Source: Beta vulgaris subsp. vulgaris
Lineage: Eukaryota; Streptophyta; Magnoliopsida; Caryophyllales; Amaranthaceae
NCBI RefSeq assembly: GCF_026745355.1
Contig: NC_079208.1
Location: 60,188,892 to 60,252,891, forward strand
Direction of reading: 5' to 3'
DNA length: 64,000 nt
Translations under genes and position numbers: made by a program
The notes under the pieces: generated by a model
What the model was told of the DNA's origin: nothing
The model's input: only the letters and a program-made list of their open reading frames with translations
Database searches by the model: none
Shown here: piece after piece, positions 1 to 11,473 of the stretch
Layout: each line of letters opens with the position of its first letter
Numbering within the stretch: the stretch's first letter is position 1

Positions 1-255
1 AGCTCGCTAATGGTGAATTGAGTAACAATCATAATTTGACACAACTCATAAGTTAAAGTTAATCAAATTACTCTAAGCAATATATGTGTTTTTTTTTTTT
101 GGTTTAATGTCAATTCTAAGAAAATTGTAATGGTGAAACTAATTATTATAAAGAAGACAGAGCCATAATCGTGCAAACTACAGCTAATAAATTAATTTAA
201 ATTATTCTTAATATAAGATCATAAAATTTACAACACAAGCTAATATTTAAACCGT

Positions 256-3200
256 GATCTTTGAACTGAGGAGAAACAACCGTGGCTGCACAACAAAATA
301 ATAAATAGGTGGTTTGATGGTATTCTGGAACAATTCAGATTGTGCGAAATACCCGGGATGCATTATAGGTCGTGACGCACCCCATAGGAAGGTTTTCCGC
401 GAAAAATATGACTGGGCCCGGACTAGCCCTAAAACGGTTAAAATTGAAGGCTATAAGTCATAGTTTTAGACGTCCTCGGAACACGTGCACCGAATGTCGT
501 GGAATGTCTCGAGGGGACATGGGATGGTATATTAAGGAATTCCACGATTTTGAACAGGCACAACAACAAATTTTACGATTGTTTCAGCGCCATTCCGTGG
601 CTGCACCACAAAATCATATAAATTGGAGTTTGGTTGCATTATGGGGCATCGCATAATGTGTAAAGCACCCGGGATTCATTATAAGTCGTGTCGCACCCCA
701 TATGAAGGTTTTAGGCGAAACATATGACCGGGCCATGAGGAGTCCTAAAACGGTCAAAATTGAAGGCTATAAGTCACAGTTTTAGATGTCCCCCGGGACC
801 CGTGCACCAAATGTAGTGGGATGCCTCGAGCGAACATGGGATGGTATATTAAGGACATCCACAGCTTTCAACAGGCATAAGATTAACTTTAACGACTGTT
901 TCAAGATAATTTCGTGGCAGCACCACAAAATCATAAATGGGTGGTAAAATGGCATTCTAGGGCAATTCAAATGTTGCCTATCACCCAAGATGCATTATAA
1001 GTTGTTCCGCACCCATAGAAAGGTTTTCGATGAAAAATATAATCAAGCCTAGAGGAACCCTAAAACATTTAAAGCTGGAGGCTATAAGTCACGCTTTTAG
1101 ACGACAACGGGACCCGTGCACCGAATGTCGTGGGATGTCTCGAGGAAACATTGGATGGTATATTAAGGACTTTCACGATTTTGAATGGACATAAGAACAA
1201 CTTTTTCGACCATTTCGCGGTTATTCCATGGTTGCACAATAAAATAATAAATTGGTCGTTTAGTGGCATTCTGGGAAATTCAAATGGTGGAAACATCCGG
1301 GATGCATTATAAGTCGTGCCGCAACCCATAGGAAAATTGTTAGCGAAAAATATGATCGGACCCGGAGAAGCCCTAAAACGGTCAAAATTGGAGGCTATAA
1401 GTCACGATTTTAGACGCCCCTGGGATCCGTGCACTGAATGTCGTGGGATGCCTTGAGGGGACATGGAATGCTATATTAAGGACTTCCACGACTTTGAACG
1501 AGACTAAGAACAACTTTTACGACCGTTTCGGGGCCATTCGGTGGCTGCACCACAAAATCATAAATGGGTGGTTCGGTGGCATTATTCTAAGGCAATTCAT
1601 ATGGTGCAAAGCACCCGAGATGCATTATAAGTCGTGCCGCACACAGTAAGGTTTTCGGCGAAAAATATGATCGGGCCTGGAGGAACCCTAAAACGGTCAA
1701 AATTGAAGGCTATAAGTCACGCTTTTAGACGTCCACGGAACCCGTGCACCGAATGTCGTGGGATGTTTCGAGGGGACATTGGATGGTATGTTAAGGACTT
1801 CCCCGACTTTGAACGGGCATAAGAATAACTTTTACGACCGTTTCGGGATTATTCTGTGGCTGCAAGACTAAAAAATAAATTAGTAGTTTGGTGGCATTCT
1901 AGTGCAATTCAGATGGTGCGACGTGTCCGAGATGCATTATAAGTTATGTCGCACCCATATGAAGGTTTTCGACGAAAAATATGATCGGGCCTGGAGAAAC
2001 CCTAAAACGGTCACGTTTAAACGTCCACAGGACATGTGCACCGAACTCCCATGGTTTTGAACGGGCATAAGAAAAGCATTTACAATATTCCGTGGGTGCA
2101 CGACAAAAAAATTAATTGGTCGTTTGGTGGCATTCTGGGCAATTCACATGGTGCGAAGCAGCTGGAATGCATTATAAGTCGTGCCGCATCCCATAACAAG
2201 GTTTTCAGCTAAAAATATGACCGGACCCTGAGGAGCACTAAAACGGCCAAATTGAAGTCTATGAGTCACGGTTTTAGACGACCTCGGGACCCACGCACAT
2301 TATGTTGTGGGATGCCTAGAAGGGACATGGGATGGTACATTAAGGACTTCCCGACTTCGAACGGGCATAAGAACAACTTTTACTACCGTTTCAGGGTCAT
2401 TCCGTGGCTGCACCATAAAATCGTAAATAGGTGATTTGGTGGCATTCAGAGGAAATTCATATAGGGCGAAGCACCCTAGATGCAATATAAGTCGTGCCAC
2501 ACCCATAGAAAGGTTTTCGGCGAAAAATATGATCGGGCCCGGAAGAGTCCTAAAACGGTCAAAATTGAAGGCTATAACTCACACTTTTAGACGTCCCTGG
2601 GACCCCTGCACCGAATATCATGGAATACCTCGAGGGGACATGGGATGGTATAATAAGGACTTTCACAACTTTGAACGGGCATAAGAACAACTTTTACAAC
2701 CGTTTCGGGGCCATTCCGTGGCTTCACTACAAAATCTTAATTAGGTGGTTTGTTGGCATTTTGGGCAATTCAGATGGTGCAAAGTACCGTAAATGCATTA
2801 TAAGTCGTGCCAAACCCCATAGGAACGTTTTCGGCGAAAAATATGATCGGGCCCGGAGGAGCCGTAAAACAGTCAAAATTAAAGGCTATAACTCACACTT
2901 TTAGACGTCCACGGGAACCGTGCACTGATTGCCGTGGAATACCTCGAGAGGACATGGGATGGTATATTAAGGACTTCCACGACTTTGAATGGGAATAAGA
3001 ACAACTTTTACGACCGTTTCAGGGATTCCGTGGCTGCACCACAAAATCATAAATGAGTGGTTTAGTGGCATTCTGGGGCAATTCATATCATGCGAATCAT
3101 CCGGGATGCAATATAATTCTTGCCACACCCATAGAAAGGTTTTCGGCAAAAAATATGATCGGGCCCAGAGGAGCCCTAAAACGGACAAAATTAAAGGCTA

Positions 3201-3557
3201 TAACTCACGCTTTTAGACGTCCCCGGGAATCGTGCACCGAATGCCATGGGATACCTTGAGGGGACATTGGGATGGTATATTAAGGACTTCAACGACTTTG
3301 AACGGGAATAAGGACAACTTTTACGACCATTTCGGGGACATTCCGTGGATGCACCACACAATCATAAATGGGTTGTTTGGTGGCATTTTGTGGCATTCTG
3401 GGGCATTTCATATGGTGCAAAGCAACCGGAATGCATTATAAGTCGCGTTGCATCCCATAGGTAGGTTTTCGGCGAAAAAGATAATCGGGTCCGGAGGAAC
3501 CCTAAAACGATCAAAATTGAAGGCTATAAGTCACAGTTTTAGACTTCTTCGGGACCC
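256..3557. repeat. Satellite array 1, monomer about 313 bp, about 11 copies
   Basis: The landmark GCATTATAAGTCGTG or a close variant recurs near 356, 672, 989, 1300, 1619, 1932, 2168, 2479, 2793, 3104 and 3430. Spacing is 311-326 bp except one shortened unit (about 236 bp between 1932 and 2168). Each unit also carries AAAAATATGATCGGGC, GGCTATAAGTCAC and GGGATGGTATATTAAGGAC. The array is moderately GC-rich and stops abruptly at about 3557, where AT-rich DNA begins. Copies differ by scattered substitutions and small indels, so it is not freshly amplified. Open frames of 60-94 codons recur in several frames and are by-products of the repeat. Orientation is arbitrary and I recognise no named satellite family. 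Confidence 0.9.
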
Positions 3558-4299
3558 TTTATTTATTTATTTTTCAAATAAGTCTAGCTAAGTTTCTTTA
3601 TTTTATATATATAGATTAAAACATAATTTTGGTTAAAATACAAAAAAAAGTTGATAACCGCAATGTAAGATAAAGAGAGTTGAAATTTTTCGTAAAAAAA
3701 AAGTTTGAAGATGACAAATTAAGTTGGGAAGGAAAGAATAAAAATAATTATTTGTTGCCAAAGCTATATTAGCGCAAATAAACTATATATTTCAAAAGAT
3801 AAATCAGCACTAAATTAGTAAGATTAAAAAATTAAATTTCATAAAAAAAATAGATTTTGTAATAAACGGGCCGGATGTGCTAGCCTTTTCGGGAGATATC
3901 CATTTTCCTGGAGAGACAGATAAGATATCCCGACACAGTGGCATTTTGATACCACCAAGCCGAACAAATTCCAAGGACTCAAAAAATTTGAAAAATTGGA
4001 TCTATGTCCAACGGATCACCCCTACTATGATATATTTAAGGTTGTCCATATCCACCCATTAATAGTAGCAGGTTGGGCTTGGCCCGTCCATTTAAAATCT
4101 TTTTCAAATTTGTTGTCCAAACCCGCAACTTTAACGAGTCGATTTAGGCGGAATTAGTGGGCCGTCCCACTCGTGAACAGCTCTATTCTTGCCTTCTCAT
4201 ATACGGAAGAGTACTGATATAAAAATCTATAAAAAGTTGCTTGTACATTTCAGAAGATATATACCAATTCCTTGCCCAATCCAAAGAAAAAGAACAAAA
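3558..4299. other. AT-rich intergenic DNA
   Basis: No gene is visible between the satellite and the promoter block of gene A. At 4040-4190 there is a short GC-richer piece (GGCCCGTCC, CCGTCCCACTCGTGAAC) that resembles the terminal parts of hAT-type MITEs seen elsewhere in the window, but no clear inverted ends or target duplication could be fixed. Confidence 0.4.
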
Positions 4300-4697
4300 T
4301 TAAAGATGAACAGAGGGCCCGCGAATTTATAAGCTTGATATAATTAAACTCAAAGCCCGTATAACAGCCCAATCTAAAAGTAAAAGCCCAAATAAGAACC
4401 TTAAAACTTAAAGCACATAAAATTCCTTTAAAAAAAAAAAAAACTATAATAATTCCAAACTGTAAAGAATTTTCTTATTGCAAGAGAAATAAACATCTTT
4501 TCTCCCAAAATAGTTTCATAAGCAAACTTCTGATTCCTCTACTTTGCTATTTTATTATCATAGAATATCATAAATTATAGAAAAAATTAGCTTTGAACTT
4601 CAAAGTAACTGATATAATGGTTCAATAATATCAACTGAGTTTCAAGGTTCCTACACAGAGAGGAGAGAGGAGAGAGAAAATAAGGATTTGGAGAAGG
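4300..4697 (+). promoter_or_regulatory. Conserved upstream block of gene A (promoter and 5' UTR)
   Basis: This stretch matches the DNA upstream of gene B (about 8820-9560) over several hundred bases. Shared landmarks in the same order are GGGCCC-type GC patches, CAGCCCAATCTAAAA, AAAAGCCCAA, AAGCACATAAAAT, AAACTGTAAAGA, AAACAAACTTCTG-like and ACTAAGTTTCAAG-like segments. Repeated AGCCCA/AAGCCC motifs resemble site-II type plant promoter elements; that reading is inference. The 5' leader just before the ATG is purine-rich (GAGAGGAGAGAGAAAA). Confidence 0.55.
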
Positions 4698-7651
4698 ATG
4701 AGGACATTATTGGTCATTTTTTTGCTGGTTTTTCTGCAACTCCAGTTTTTGCTACTCACTTCCAACTGTTTCAATATAGGTACATTTCTTCCTCTCTTTT
4801 TTTTCTTCTTTTCATTCAAGTTACAATCTTTTATACTCCCTCCGTCTATTATTAGTTTACCCCTTTTGACTTTTGACACTATTCACATAAATGACTTTGA
4901 CTATCTCTTGTGATTTGTATTTAAGGAAAAATATAGTCATGTGAGATCTTGTTGAATTCGTCTCAATGTGTATTATCCAAATATCAACTTTTTGTAATTT
5001 TTGCTTATCGAAAATTAGAGATATTAAGATTCAAATTAGTATCTCGGCAAATGTGCCCCAAAGAAAGGGGTAGACTAATAGAGGACGGAGGAAGTATATA
5101 TTGTTGTACTACCAAACTATCAATTTAGTCCACTACGGTCTACAATGTATTACTTTCTCCGTCCTTCAATAGACTTCTCATTTCTAATTTCGACACTATT
5201 CATCAATTAGAAAAAAATATACTCCCTCCGTCTTTTTTTATTTGCTACATTTTGCCATTTAGGGGTGTTTCAATTTATTTGCTACATTTGCAAATATTTC
5301 CATATATAGTACATAGGTCCCACACTTTATTTACAAATTTGTCATCACTCCCTTCTTGATTTTGTAAATGTTTCCATATATAATACATAGGTCCCACAAT
5401 TTACCTATTTGCTTTTTTGTTAATTCCATTTATGTCAATGGTCCCCACTCCCTGCTTGGTCTTTGTGAAAAAGTGCTTGTAGCAAATAAAAAAAGACGGA
5501 GGGAGTAGTTATTTAGGATCTTATTTCATTTGTATTGCATACATTACAATAATCAAACTTTTATGACTTTTATTAATAAATAATAGGAGATATTAATCAT
5601 ACAAATTGTGCAGTGAACGTGCAAAGGAGAAATGAAAAGTTTATTGGAGATGAAGAGAGTATTATATTTTCTTTTTTCGGTGTAAATGAGCAACTAATGT
5701 AAATGAGCGACTAAGCACAGTGATGTACACGGGATTCTATTTGAAGTCTCAAATATCCCCTTTCAAGACTTTACCAAATAAGCTGTCGAGTATATCATAT
5801 TTTCATAATTAAGAAATAATTTTCAATCGACGATTCCAAATATAAATAGCTCTTTTAGAAAGTATTGCCCTATAGACAATTTATTTAATTATTTTAGAAG
5901 TGTAAATGGTTGTTTAGTTTATATGGAAAGTAGAATTTGTTCAATAAGATGCTCAAATTTATATAAAGCTTCCTATATTTTTTCCTCATAATGGAAATAT
6001 TACAAAGTTTTAGTTCTCTATCTTACATTTACCAAAAAAAATTTAGACAATGCTCTTTTGAACTCAATTCTAATTTAATTAGTTTCTTTTCGCAATTCAA
6101 TTTAATTAATTTTAATTCAAAGAATATAATCTTATTACTTCCCATGTTTTCTTATGTCTAACATATAATGAATATTGAAATATAATTTTTTTATACAATT
6201 TGCAAAATCATTGTAGATTCTATAATGGTTATAATAATAAATATAGGCTCAAAGAAAATATGAGCCTATAATTATTCCAAGGTCATATTTGTTATAAGTT
6301 ATAACCACAATATATAAAATTATAAATGTCTATTTGTCACATAATCTCAAAATATCAAGTCACTTTCCAAAAGGTGATGTCACATAATCTCAAAATGTGT
6401 ATTTGTCATGATTTATTCAACTAAACACGGCCCACGGGATTTTAGTGTCCATTTAACGTTGGCCGGTGGAAATTAAATACCGCCACGAGTGAAAGTTCGA
6501 ATTTCTTTGTTTTGATTGATCATAGTAGAATTTTGGTAGAACCATAACTTAATTAGTTTAGACAACTTTCTTAGTCTAAGAGTCTGTTTTCCCCAACTTA
6601 TTTTCAGTTCAATTCAGCTATGGATAATACTTTTACTCTCACATATCACTATTCATTTCAGTTCAGTTCAATTCAGTTCAGCTGTTTTATGCCGAAAAGA
6701 ACAGGCCCTAAGTCAGTTTTATAATATTTTACGTCAATGTTAAGGATTCGTGTACTTCCTCCGTTTCTTTTTAGATGTGACACTTTGACATTTTACATTA
6801 TTCACAAATTTACTTTGACCATCGTTTCTGATTCATACATGAATAAAAGTGTAGTCACGTGGGATCTTGTTAGATTCGTCTTATATGTATTTTTTATAAT
6901 TTTTACAAATACAAAATTAGAGATATATATTCTTAAATTTTTGCATATGCATGCGTGAAAAGTAAAAGTGTCACGTTAAAAGGAAACGGAAGAAGTAACA
7001 GAAATTCAACAAACTAATACTTCCTTCGTTTCAAATTACTCGCTACATTGTGAAAATTCCACTATTCATATATGAGGTTTGACCATGCATTATTTACTAT
7101 TAGATAAAATTAAATGTCATAATGTAATATGTTGCTGGATTCGTTATATTTTCATGAAATCAAATCTTTATATTTTACTCTAATACAAATTAAATATATT
7201 AATAGTCAAAATAGTGTATCGACAAGCGTGAAAGTCAAAGTGTAGTGAGTAAAAACAAACGGAGGAAGTAATCCGGATTGGGAGGGAGAGGTTGAAACAC
7301 TGAATATACTGATCCATTTGTCACACAGACATGGAAGAACATAATAACATAAAGGGGAGGGAAGCATTGCCAGAAGATGGATTACTGCATATAACAGCAA
7401 TTGGTAAGAAAGCCGGTGGTGGAGGTGGTGGTGGTCGTGGAGGCGGTCGTGGTGGTAGCGGAGGTCGTGGCGGTGGAAGAGGAAGAATTATTCCAATCTA
7501 TGGTGCAGCAGGAGCAGCAGGAGCAGCTGCTGCTTCAAGCAGGTCACACCAGGGCCACAACCACCATAAAGGAGCAGCTAGTGTAACAACAAAGTTTGGG
7601 ATAACTTTACCTTCACTATTGTTAGGTGTTGGAATCTATTTCATTCAATAA
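4698..7651 (+). CDS. Secreted glycine-rich protein, cluster gene A (2 exons)
   Basis: Exons 4698-4779 and 7329-7651, phase 1, give 134 residues. The donor reads ATATAG|GTACAT and the acceptor CACACAG|AC. Exon 1 is almost entirely a signal peptide (MRTLLVIFLLVFLQ then LQFLLLTSNC). Exon 2 encodes an acidic start, the motif ITAIGKK (49-55), a Gly/Arg-rich run (about 57-80), an Ala-rich segment after IPIYGAAG (82-89), a His-rich stretch, and a hydrophobic C-terminus (117-134, ending GVGIYFIQ). The tail has no polar end, as in GPI-anchor signals or a tail segment; this is inference. The 2.5-kb intron is filled with MITEs. Genes B, C and D share exon 1, splice phase and tail, which supports the model. 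I do not recognise a named family; an extracellular or cell-wall role is inferred from the signal peptide and composition. Confidence 0.8.
4836..5094. mobile_element. Stowaway-like MITE in gene A intron
   Basis: The ends are CTCCCTCCGTCTATTATTAG and an inverted counterpart CTAATAGAGGACGGAGGAAG. TA dinucleotides flank both sides (4834-4835 and 5095-5096), the target of Tc1/mariner-type elements. Length is 259 bp with no coding capacity. Confidence 0.85.
5153..5659. mobile_element. Stowaway-like MITE, split by a nested second MITE
   Basis: The left end CTTTCTCCGTCCTTCAATAG pairs with CTATTGAAG-like sequence at the right end (GTTTATTGGAGATGAAGAGAG), flanked by TA (5151-5152 and 5660-5661). The element is interrupted at 5222-5505 by another complete Stowaway, so the outer copy is the older insertion. 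Its own sequence is about 220 bp. Confidence 0.7.
5222..5505. mobile_element. Stowaway-like MITE nested in an older one
   Basis: Near-perfect terminal inverted repeats: CTCCCTCCGTCTTTTTTTAT at the left and AAATAAAAAAAGACGGAGGG at the right, 284 bp, flanked by TA on both sides. The inner TIR continues as TTTGCTACA on one side and TGTAGCAAA on the other. The high TIR match suggests a younger insertion than its host element. Confidence 0.9.
6580..6709. mobile_element. Short MITE of the TGAACTGAA family
   Basis: Begins GTCTGTTTTCCCCAAC and ends AAAAGAACAGGCCC. Inside are reiterated GAACTGAA/TTCAGTTCAATTCAG motifs and CACTATTCATTTCAG. Related copies lie at 12493-12633, 33689-33790 and 36215-36362, with worn pieces near 28795-28930, 29116-29190 and 48915-49010. 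The ends resemble each other as inverted repeats (GGGCCTGTTCT type). Superfamily is not assigned. Confidence 0.6.
6755..6995. mobile_element. Stowaway-like MITE in gene A intron
   Basis: Ends CTTCCTCCGTTTCTTTTTAG and AAAAGGAAACGGAAGAAG are inverted repeats with TA flanks (6753-6754 and 6996-6997); 241 bp. The inner TIR includes TGTGACAC and GTGTCAC. Confidence 0.85.
7020..7268. mobile_element. Stowaway-like MITE just before gene A exon 2
   Basis: Ends CTTCCTTCGTTTCAAATTAC and AAAACAAACGGAGGAAG, flanked by TA (7018-7019 and 7269-7270); 249 bp. It ends 60 bp before the exon 2 acceptor, so the branch-point region of this intron lies immediately next to a transposon end. Confidence 0.8.
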
Positions 7652-8461
7652 TAAGTTCATTATTAGTAGGTTGTTTTTTTAGTTAATATGTAGATTAAGG
7701 ATTGCAAAATTTCCACAAATGTAATTGTCGGAGGTGTGTGACAAGATAAATTGAAGGGAAAAGGTTCGAATTATTATTAACCTAAACCTAAATCTATCCT
7801 AACAGAGTAATTGTCATTGTGCTTGGTTGCTTTCTGTTTTGTTTTTCCTTGTATAGAATATGAATATGATTTCGGAAGGTTTACGTTGCAAAGTGATCAG
7901 AAAACCAAGTAAAGGCAGTATTTTCCTTTGTTAAAAATATACTCATAATTGTTTTTGTGTTAACCTTATACTTTAATAATTATTGATTTCTAGTAATATA
8001 ACCAAATGTTGCTTAAACTATATCAAGAATACATGCAACTCAAAAGTAGGACTGAAGAGTGTTGGATAGTTCTAACGGTTACATCCAAAAATTTCAGTTA
8101 TTTTTATTCGTTAATCTTTTGCTTATCGAAAAGTCTAACGTGAGACCAACTCAGTCCAAGACAAAGCTGAGATGGATATCAATTTAAGCTATACATCTAT
8201 CAGTATAACCAAACAACTATTAATTAAATTAATTCAACATATATAATTGTAATCTAGACATCTATTAGTTAAACCCAACATATCTAATTATCAATTTATA
8301 AACTCATAAACTGATAGTTTATTTCATAACTGATAATCTTATACCTATAAACTGATAACATAAACCTCGTCTCAGTCATATAAAATGACAGAGATGTGTG
8401 AGACCATGCAAGCAGCAAGATGATGGTTTGTTTGCTTATTTGGATCTCGACAAATAAGAAA
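7652..8461. other. 3' flank of gene A and intergenic DNA
   Basis: The first 90 bases include GTAGATTAAGGATTGCAAAA and CCACAAATGTAAT, which recur downstream of gene B at 10904-10941 and so mark the duplicated 3' UTR. The rest is AT-rich with no supportable gene. Confidence 0.5.
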
Positions 8462-8565
8462 AGAGTGAGGGATAGCTCGGTTGATTAGAGCTTCCTTCCC
8501 GATTTCAGGTAATCTCGAGGTCAATTCTCATCCCCGTCCTTATGGCTCATTTGCAACCAAAAAAA
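8462..8565 (+). mobile_element. tRNA-derived SINE-like sequence
   Basis: A box A-like head (GATAGCTCGGTTGATTAGAGC) is followed about 40 bases later by a box B-like GAGGTCAATTCTCATCC. It ends in an A-run (CCAAAAAAAATAAG). No convincing target-site duplication could be drawn, so the boundaries are approximate. It is not a functional tRNA gene because no cloverleaf can be completed. Confidence 0.5.
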
Positions 8566-8819
8566 ATAAGTGAGCAAGAAGACTAGTTAGTTTATGTTAC
8601 ACCCTCGTGTAGAATATATATTGAACCCAAATGTAAATAACTCGTGGAGTTCAATCTAGTGAGAAAAATAAGAGTGATATAGGGAGTAGACGAGTAGTGG
8701 TTTTCAAAAGTGCTCACCCTCCTAAGCCCTACCTTTACTATTGGGCCTGTCAGAGAGTCCAACAACAGGTAATGATCCATAGTAAATGCCACTTTGCTCA
8801 TCCAAACGTAAAGAACAAA

Positions 8820-9579
8820 GTAAAAGATTAACAGCGGGCCCATGAAATTATAAGTTCGATATTTAAGTTTGTATTTTGATCTTTATTATATATGAAAACT
8901 CTTGAATATTTTGATGTTCATCCTTTCTAAGTAATTTAAAGATTAACAGCGGGTCCATGAAATTGTAAGTTCGATTTAAGCGGGATATTCTTACCTCTAT
9001 TATATATAAAAGCTCTTAAGTATTATTGTGTCCACCCTTTCTACTTAAAAACAAAAAATCCAAATTGTAGTCCTCTAATTTGAGGGAAAAAACCGATCCC
9101 TAAAAAATATGCACAACAATTCCACTCTACGCTCTGCATAGCATACATATAAGGCTAGTACGCAAAACCAAAATAACAGCCCAATCTAAAATTAAAAGCC
9201 CAACAAGAACATGAGAATTTGAAGCACATAAAATTTCTTTTAAAAAAAACTATAATTACAAACTGTAAAGAGTTACCTTATAGCAAGAAAAATCGAGATC
9301 TTTTTCCCCAAAAAACTTCCATTTAAATCATAGTTTCCTAAACAAACTTCTGGTTAATCTGTTTTGATATTCATCATCACAATATATTGCAAAAAAGAAA
9401 AAGTGAAATGAAACCCTAAGAGCTATATATAAAAAGCTAAAAATGGAAAAAAAAAAAAATCAACGTGTAAGCTTCGAAGTTCGAAGATACCGCTATATAT
9501 CATTAAATGCTTCCATAATAACAACTAAGTTTCAAGATTCCCATATAGAAAGAAGACATAAAATTTTAGCGATAATATT
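8820..9579 (+). promoter_or_regulatory. Conserved upstream block of gene B, with a local duplication
   Basis: Corresponds to the block upstream of gene A (4300-4697). A segment beginning AAAGATTAACAGCGGG occurs twice about 112 bp apart (about 8826 and 8938), each copy followed by CCATGAAATT and GTAAGTTCGAT or ATAAGTTCGAT, a small tandem duplication absent from gene A. AACAGCCCAATCTAAAA and AAAAGCCCAA are kept. The block is cut off from the start codon by an LTR-like insertion at 9580-9733. Confidence 0.5.
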
Positions 9580-9733
9580 TGGTTAGGATATTATTTAGTT
9601 AAAGATAATAATTTATTATGATAAGATTTGAATTCCTTATATTATCTTTATTAGGTTTTATTTGATGTACTATAAATATTGACATTAGTTCGATAATAAT
9701 GCTCAATCTTTTACCTTCAATACAATCTTAACA
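9580..9733 (+). mobile_element. LTR-like (solo LTR or TRIM) insertion in gene B 5' leader
   Basis: Begins TGGTTAGGATATTATTTAG and ends CAATACAATCTTAACA, giving TG..CA termini of the copia/TRIM style. An internal TATA-like CTATAAATA lies at about 9670. Gene A lacks this piece: its leader runs straight from the conserved block into the purine-rich segment before ATG. No 5-bp target duplication is obvious. If it is an LTR, it may now supply the core promoter of gene B; that is inference. Confidence 0.5.
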
Positions 9734-9755
9734 GGAAACAAGAAATCGGAAAAGG

Positions 9756-10880
9756 ATGAGACTATTATTGGTCATTTTGGTGGTTTTTCTGCAACTCCAG
9801 TTTTTGCTACGTACTTCCGAAAGCTCCAATTTAGGTACACTTCTTACTTTTTTCTCTTTTAATTCAAGTTCCAATCTTTTTGGTTGTTCTACTACTATTT
9901 AGTCCACTACAAACTGCTATATCATATTTTCATTATTTATATGAGGTGGACGTCCGCTAGTGAATAGTTGCGAGGAAACAAACGTAAATTATTTTCAAAG
10001 TCAGTATTGTATCCGCGAATGATTTAAAGTAAATTATTTTTAAAGTCAATATTCCACGAATGATTTAAAAAGAGAAAGTAGAGAGAGAAATTAGTGTTTA
10101 GAATGTAGCTAAGTACTACATAAGGAAAGATTCCCTTAGTTTTTCGTGTTAGATGGACGCCAATAGTGTTGTTGGACAACTTTATTGGACTGATCTTCTG
10201 GTCACAGGTCCGCTAACATACTTGGGTCATATGACTCATATCTATACACAAAGTAGTACACATATTGGTAGAACAATAACGTAATTACTTTTGACAAATT
10301 TCTAAATCTAACAAGTCAATTTTTTAACACTTTACATCACTCCTAAGTATCCATGCAACAAAAATTCGAATAAACTAATAATCATTATTTTATTATTTTT
10401 CATTCATATGAGCCACAAAGGCGGTAAAGTATAAAGAAGGGAAGGGAAATTTGGTTCACATCACCTCAATCTTAACCACTAGGCCAAGACATCCTTGGTG
10501 AACTAATGATTCTTATTAAATTGAACAAATTATTAATTTTAACATACTCAATGTGGGGATAGATACTGATCTATTGTATTTGTCACACAGATATGGAAGA
10601 ACATAATCACATAGACAGTAAGAAAATTGGTTTTCGTATTGGTGGTAGTCGTGGAGGTGGCTTTGGTATTGGTGGTGGTCGCGGAGGTAGCCGAGGGCAT
10701 GGCGGTGGAATAGGAGGACGTCTTCCATTATATGGTGCAGCAGGAGCAGCTACTGCTTCAAGCATGTCCCACCATCACCATAATGGATCAGCTAGTGCTA
10801 GTCCAACTACAAGTGCAAAGTTTGGGTTAACTCTACCTTCATTGTTGTTAGGTGTTGGAATCTATTTCATCAATTATTAG
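9756..10880 (+). CDS. Secreted glycine-rich protein, cluster gene B (2 exons)
   Basis: Exons 9756-9834 and 10591-10880, phase 1, encode 122 residues. Donor TTTAG|GTACAC; acceptor CACACAG|AT. Exon 1 is a signal peptide closely matching gene A (MRLLLVILVVFLQ then LQFLLRTSESSNL). Exon 2 starts MEEHNH like gene A but lacks the ITAI-K motif present in A, C and D, so this segment was deleted. It continues with a Gly/Arg/Ile repeat, LPLYGAAGAA, a HHHH cluster, and the tail FGLTLPSLLLGVGIYF near the C-terminus. The intron is only 756 bp and carries one SINE. Gene B is the nearest relative of A by exon 1, exon 2 start, tail and flanks. Function is unknown; secretion is inferred. Confidence 0.8.
10390..10500 (-). 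mobile_element. tRNA-derived SINE in gene B intron
   Basis: Read on the minus strand it has a box A-like GTCTTGGCCTAGTGGTTAAG and runs towards an A-rich 3' end (T-rich at the left of the + strand). It is flanked by AACTAATAATCATTATT (10373-10389) and AACTAATGATTCTTATT (10501-10517), a 17-bp target duplication with three mismatches. Same family as 21990-22103 and 25795-25915. Confidence 0.65.
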
Positions 10881-11039
10881 TAGGTTGGTTTTTTTAAGTT
10901 GATATGTAGATTAAGGATTGCAAAAACTCCACAAATGTAATCATATTTTTGTGTTAACCTTCTCCTTGTTTGTGAATTCTAGTAATATAACAATGCTATG
11001 CAAAAATGCAAATGTTATTGATCACATGATGCAAGTTTT

Positions 11040-11473
11040 TAAATATCGATTACTCAAGTGTCAACAATATGTACGTTGGGATGGATATACATTTTAGCAA
11101 TTAGTCAAGTTTTGCATGTTCCTACTCAATATCAGTTTGCTGACATATTCACCAAAGGACTTCCACGACATTTGTTTTTAGATCTTAAGTCCAATCTTAG
11201 TTCACCATCCTCCCGCTAAAATTGCGAAGGTGTGATAGAATATAAAAATATCATGTGCAATATTTTTATATTTGGATATAGTTTGTATAATTATAATCCT
11301 ATTCTAGTTAGCTTCCCTAATATGTTTAGGATATGTCTTAGCCTGTAACCTATATATCGTGATCAATTATATCACTCCAATCAAGGGAGTTTACCAAATC
11401 CAGCAAATTGGTTAACCATTCGGTAAAGACTTTTGCCTCCTTGAGCTCCCATATCTTTTTGTACTGCATTGTA
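11040..11473 (+). mobile_element. Ty1/copia retrotransposon 3' remnant (RNase H tail plus LTR start)
   Basis: A frame reads VLHVPTQYQFADIFTKGLP, the diagnostic C-terminal part of copia RNase H, then RHLFLDLKSNLSSPSSR and a stop at about 11216. A likely 3' LTR starts at about 11232 (TGTGATAGAATATAAAA) and is cut by a Stowaway MITE at 11474. The upstream polyprotein is missing, so this is a dead fragment between gene B and Prx1. Confidence 0.75.

Noticed and set aside
256..3557. Recurrent frames such as RFSAKNMIGPG in array 1
   Set aside because: They repeat with the 313-bp monomer and are broken differently in each copy; no start, domain or flanking signal supports a protein.
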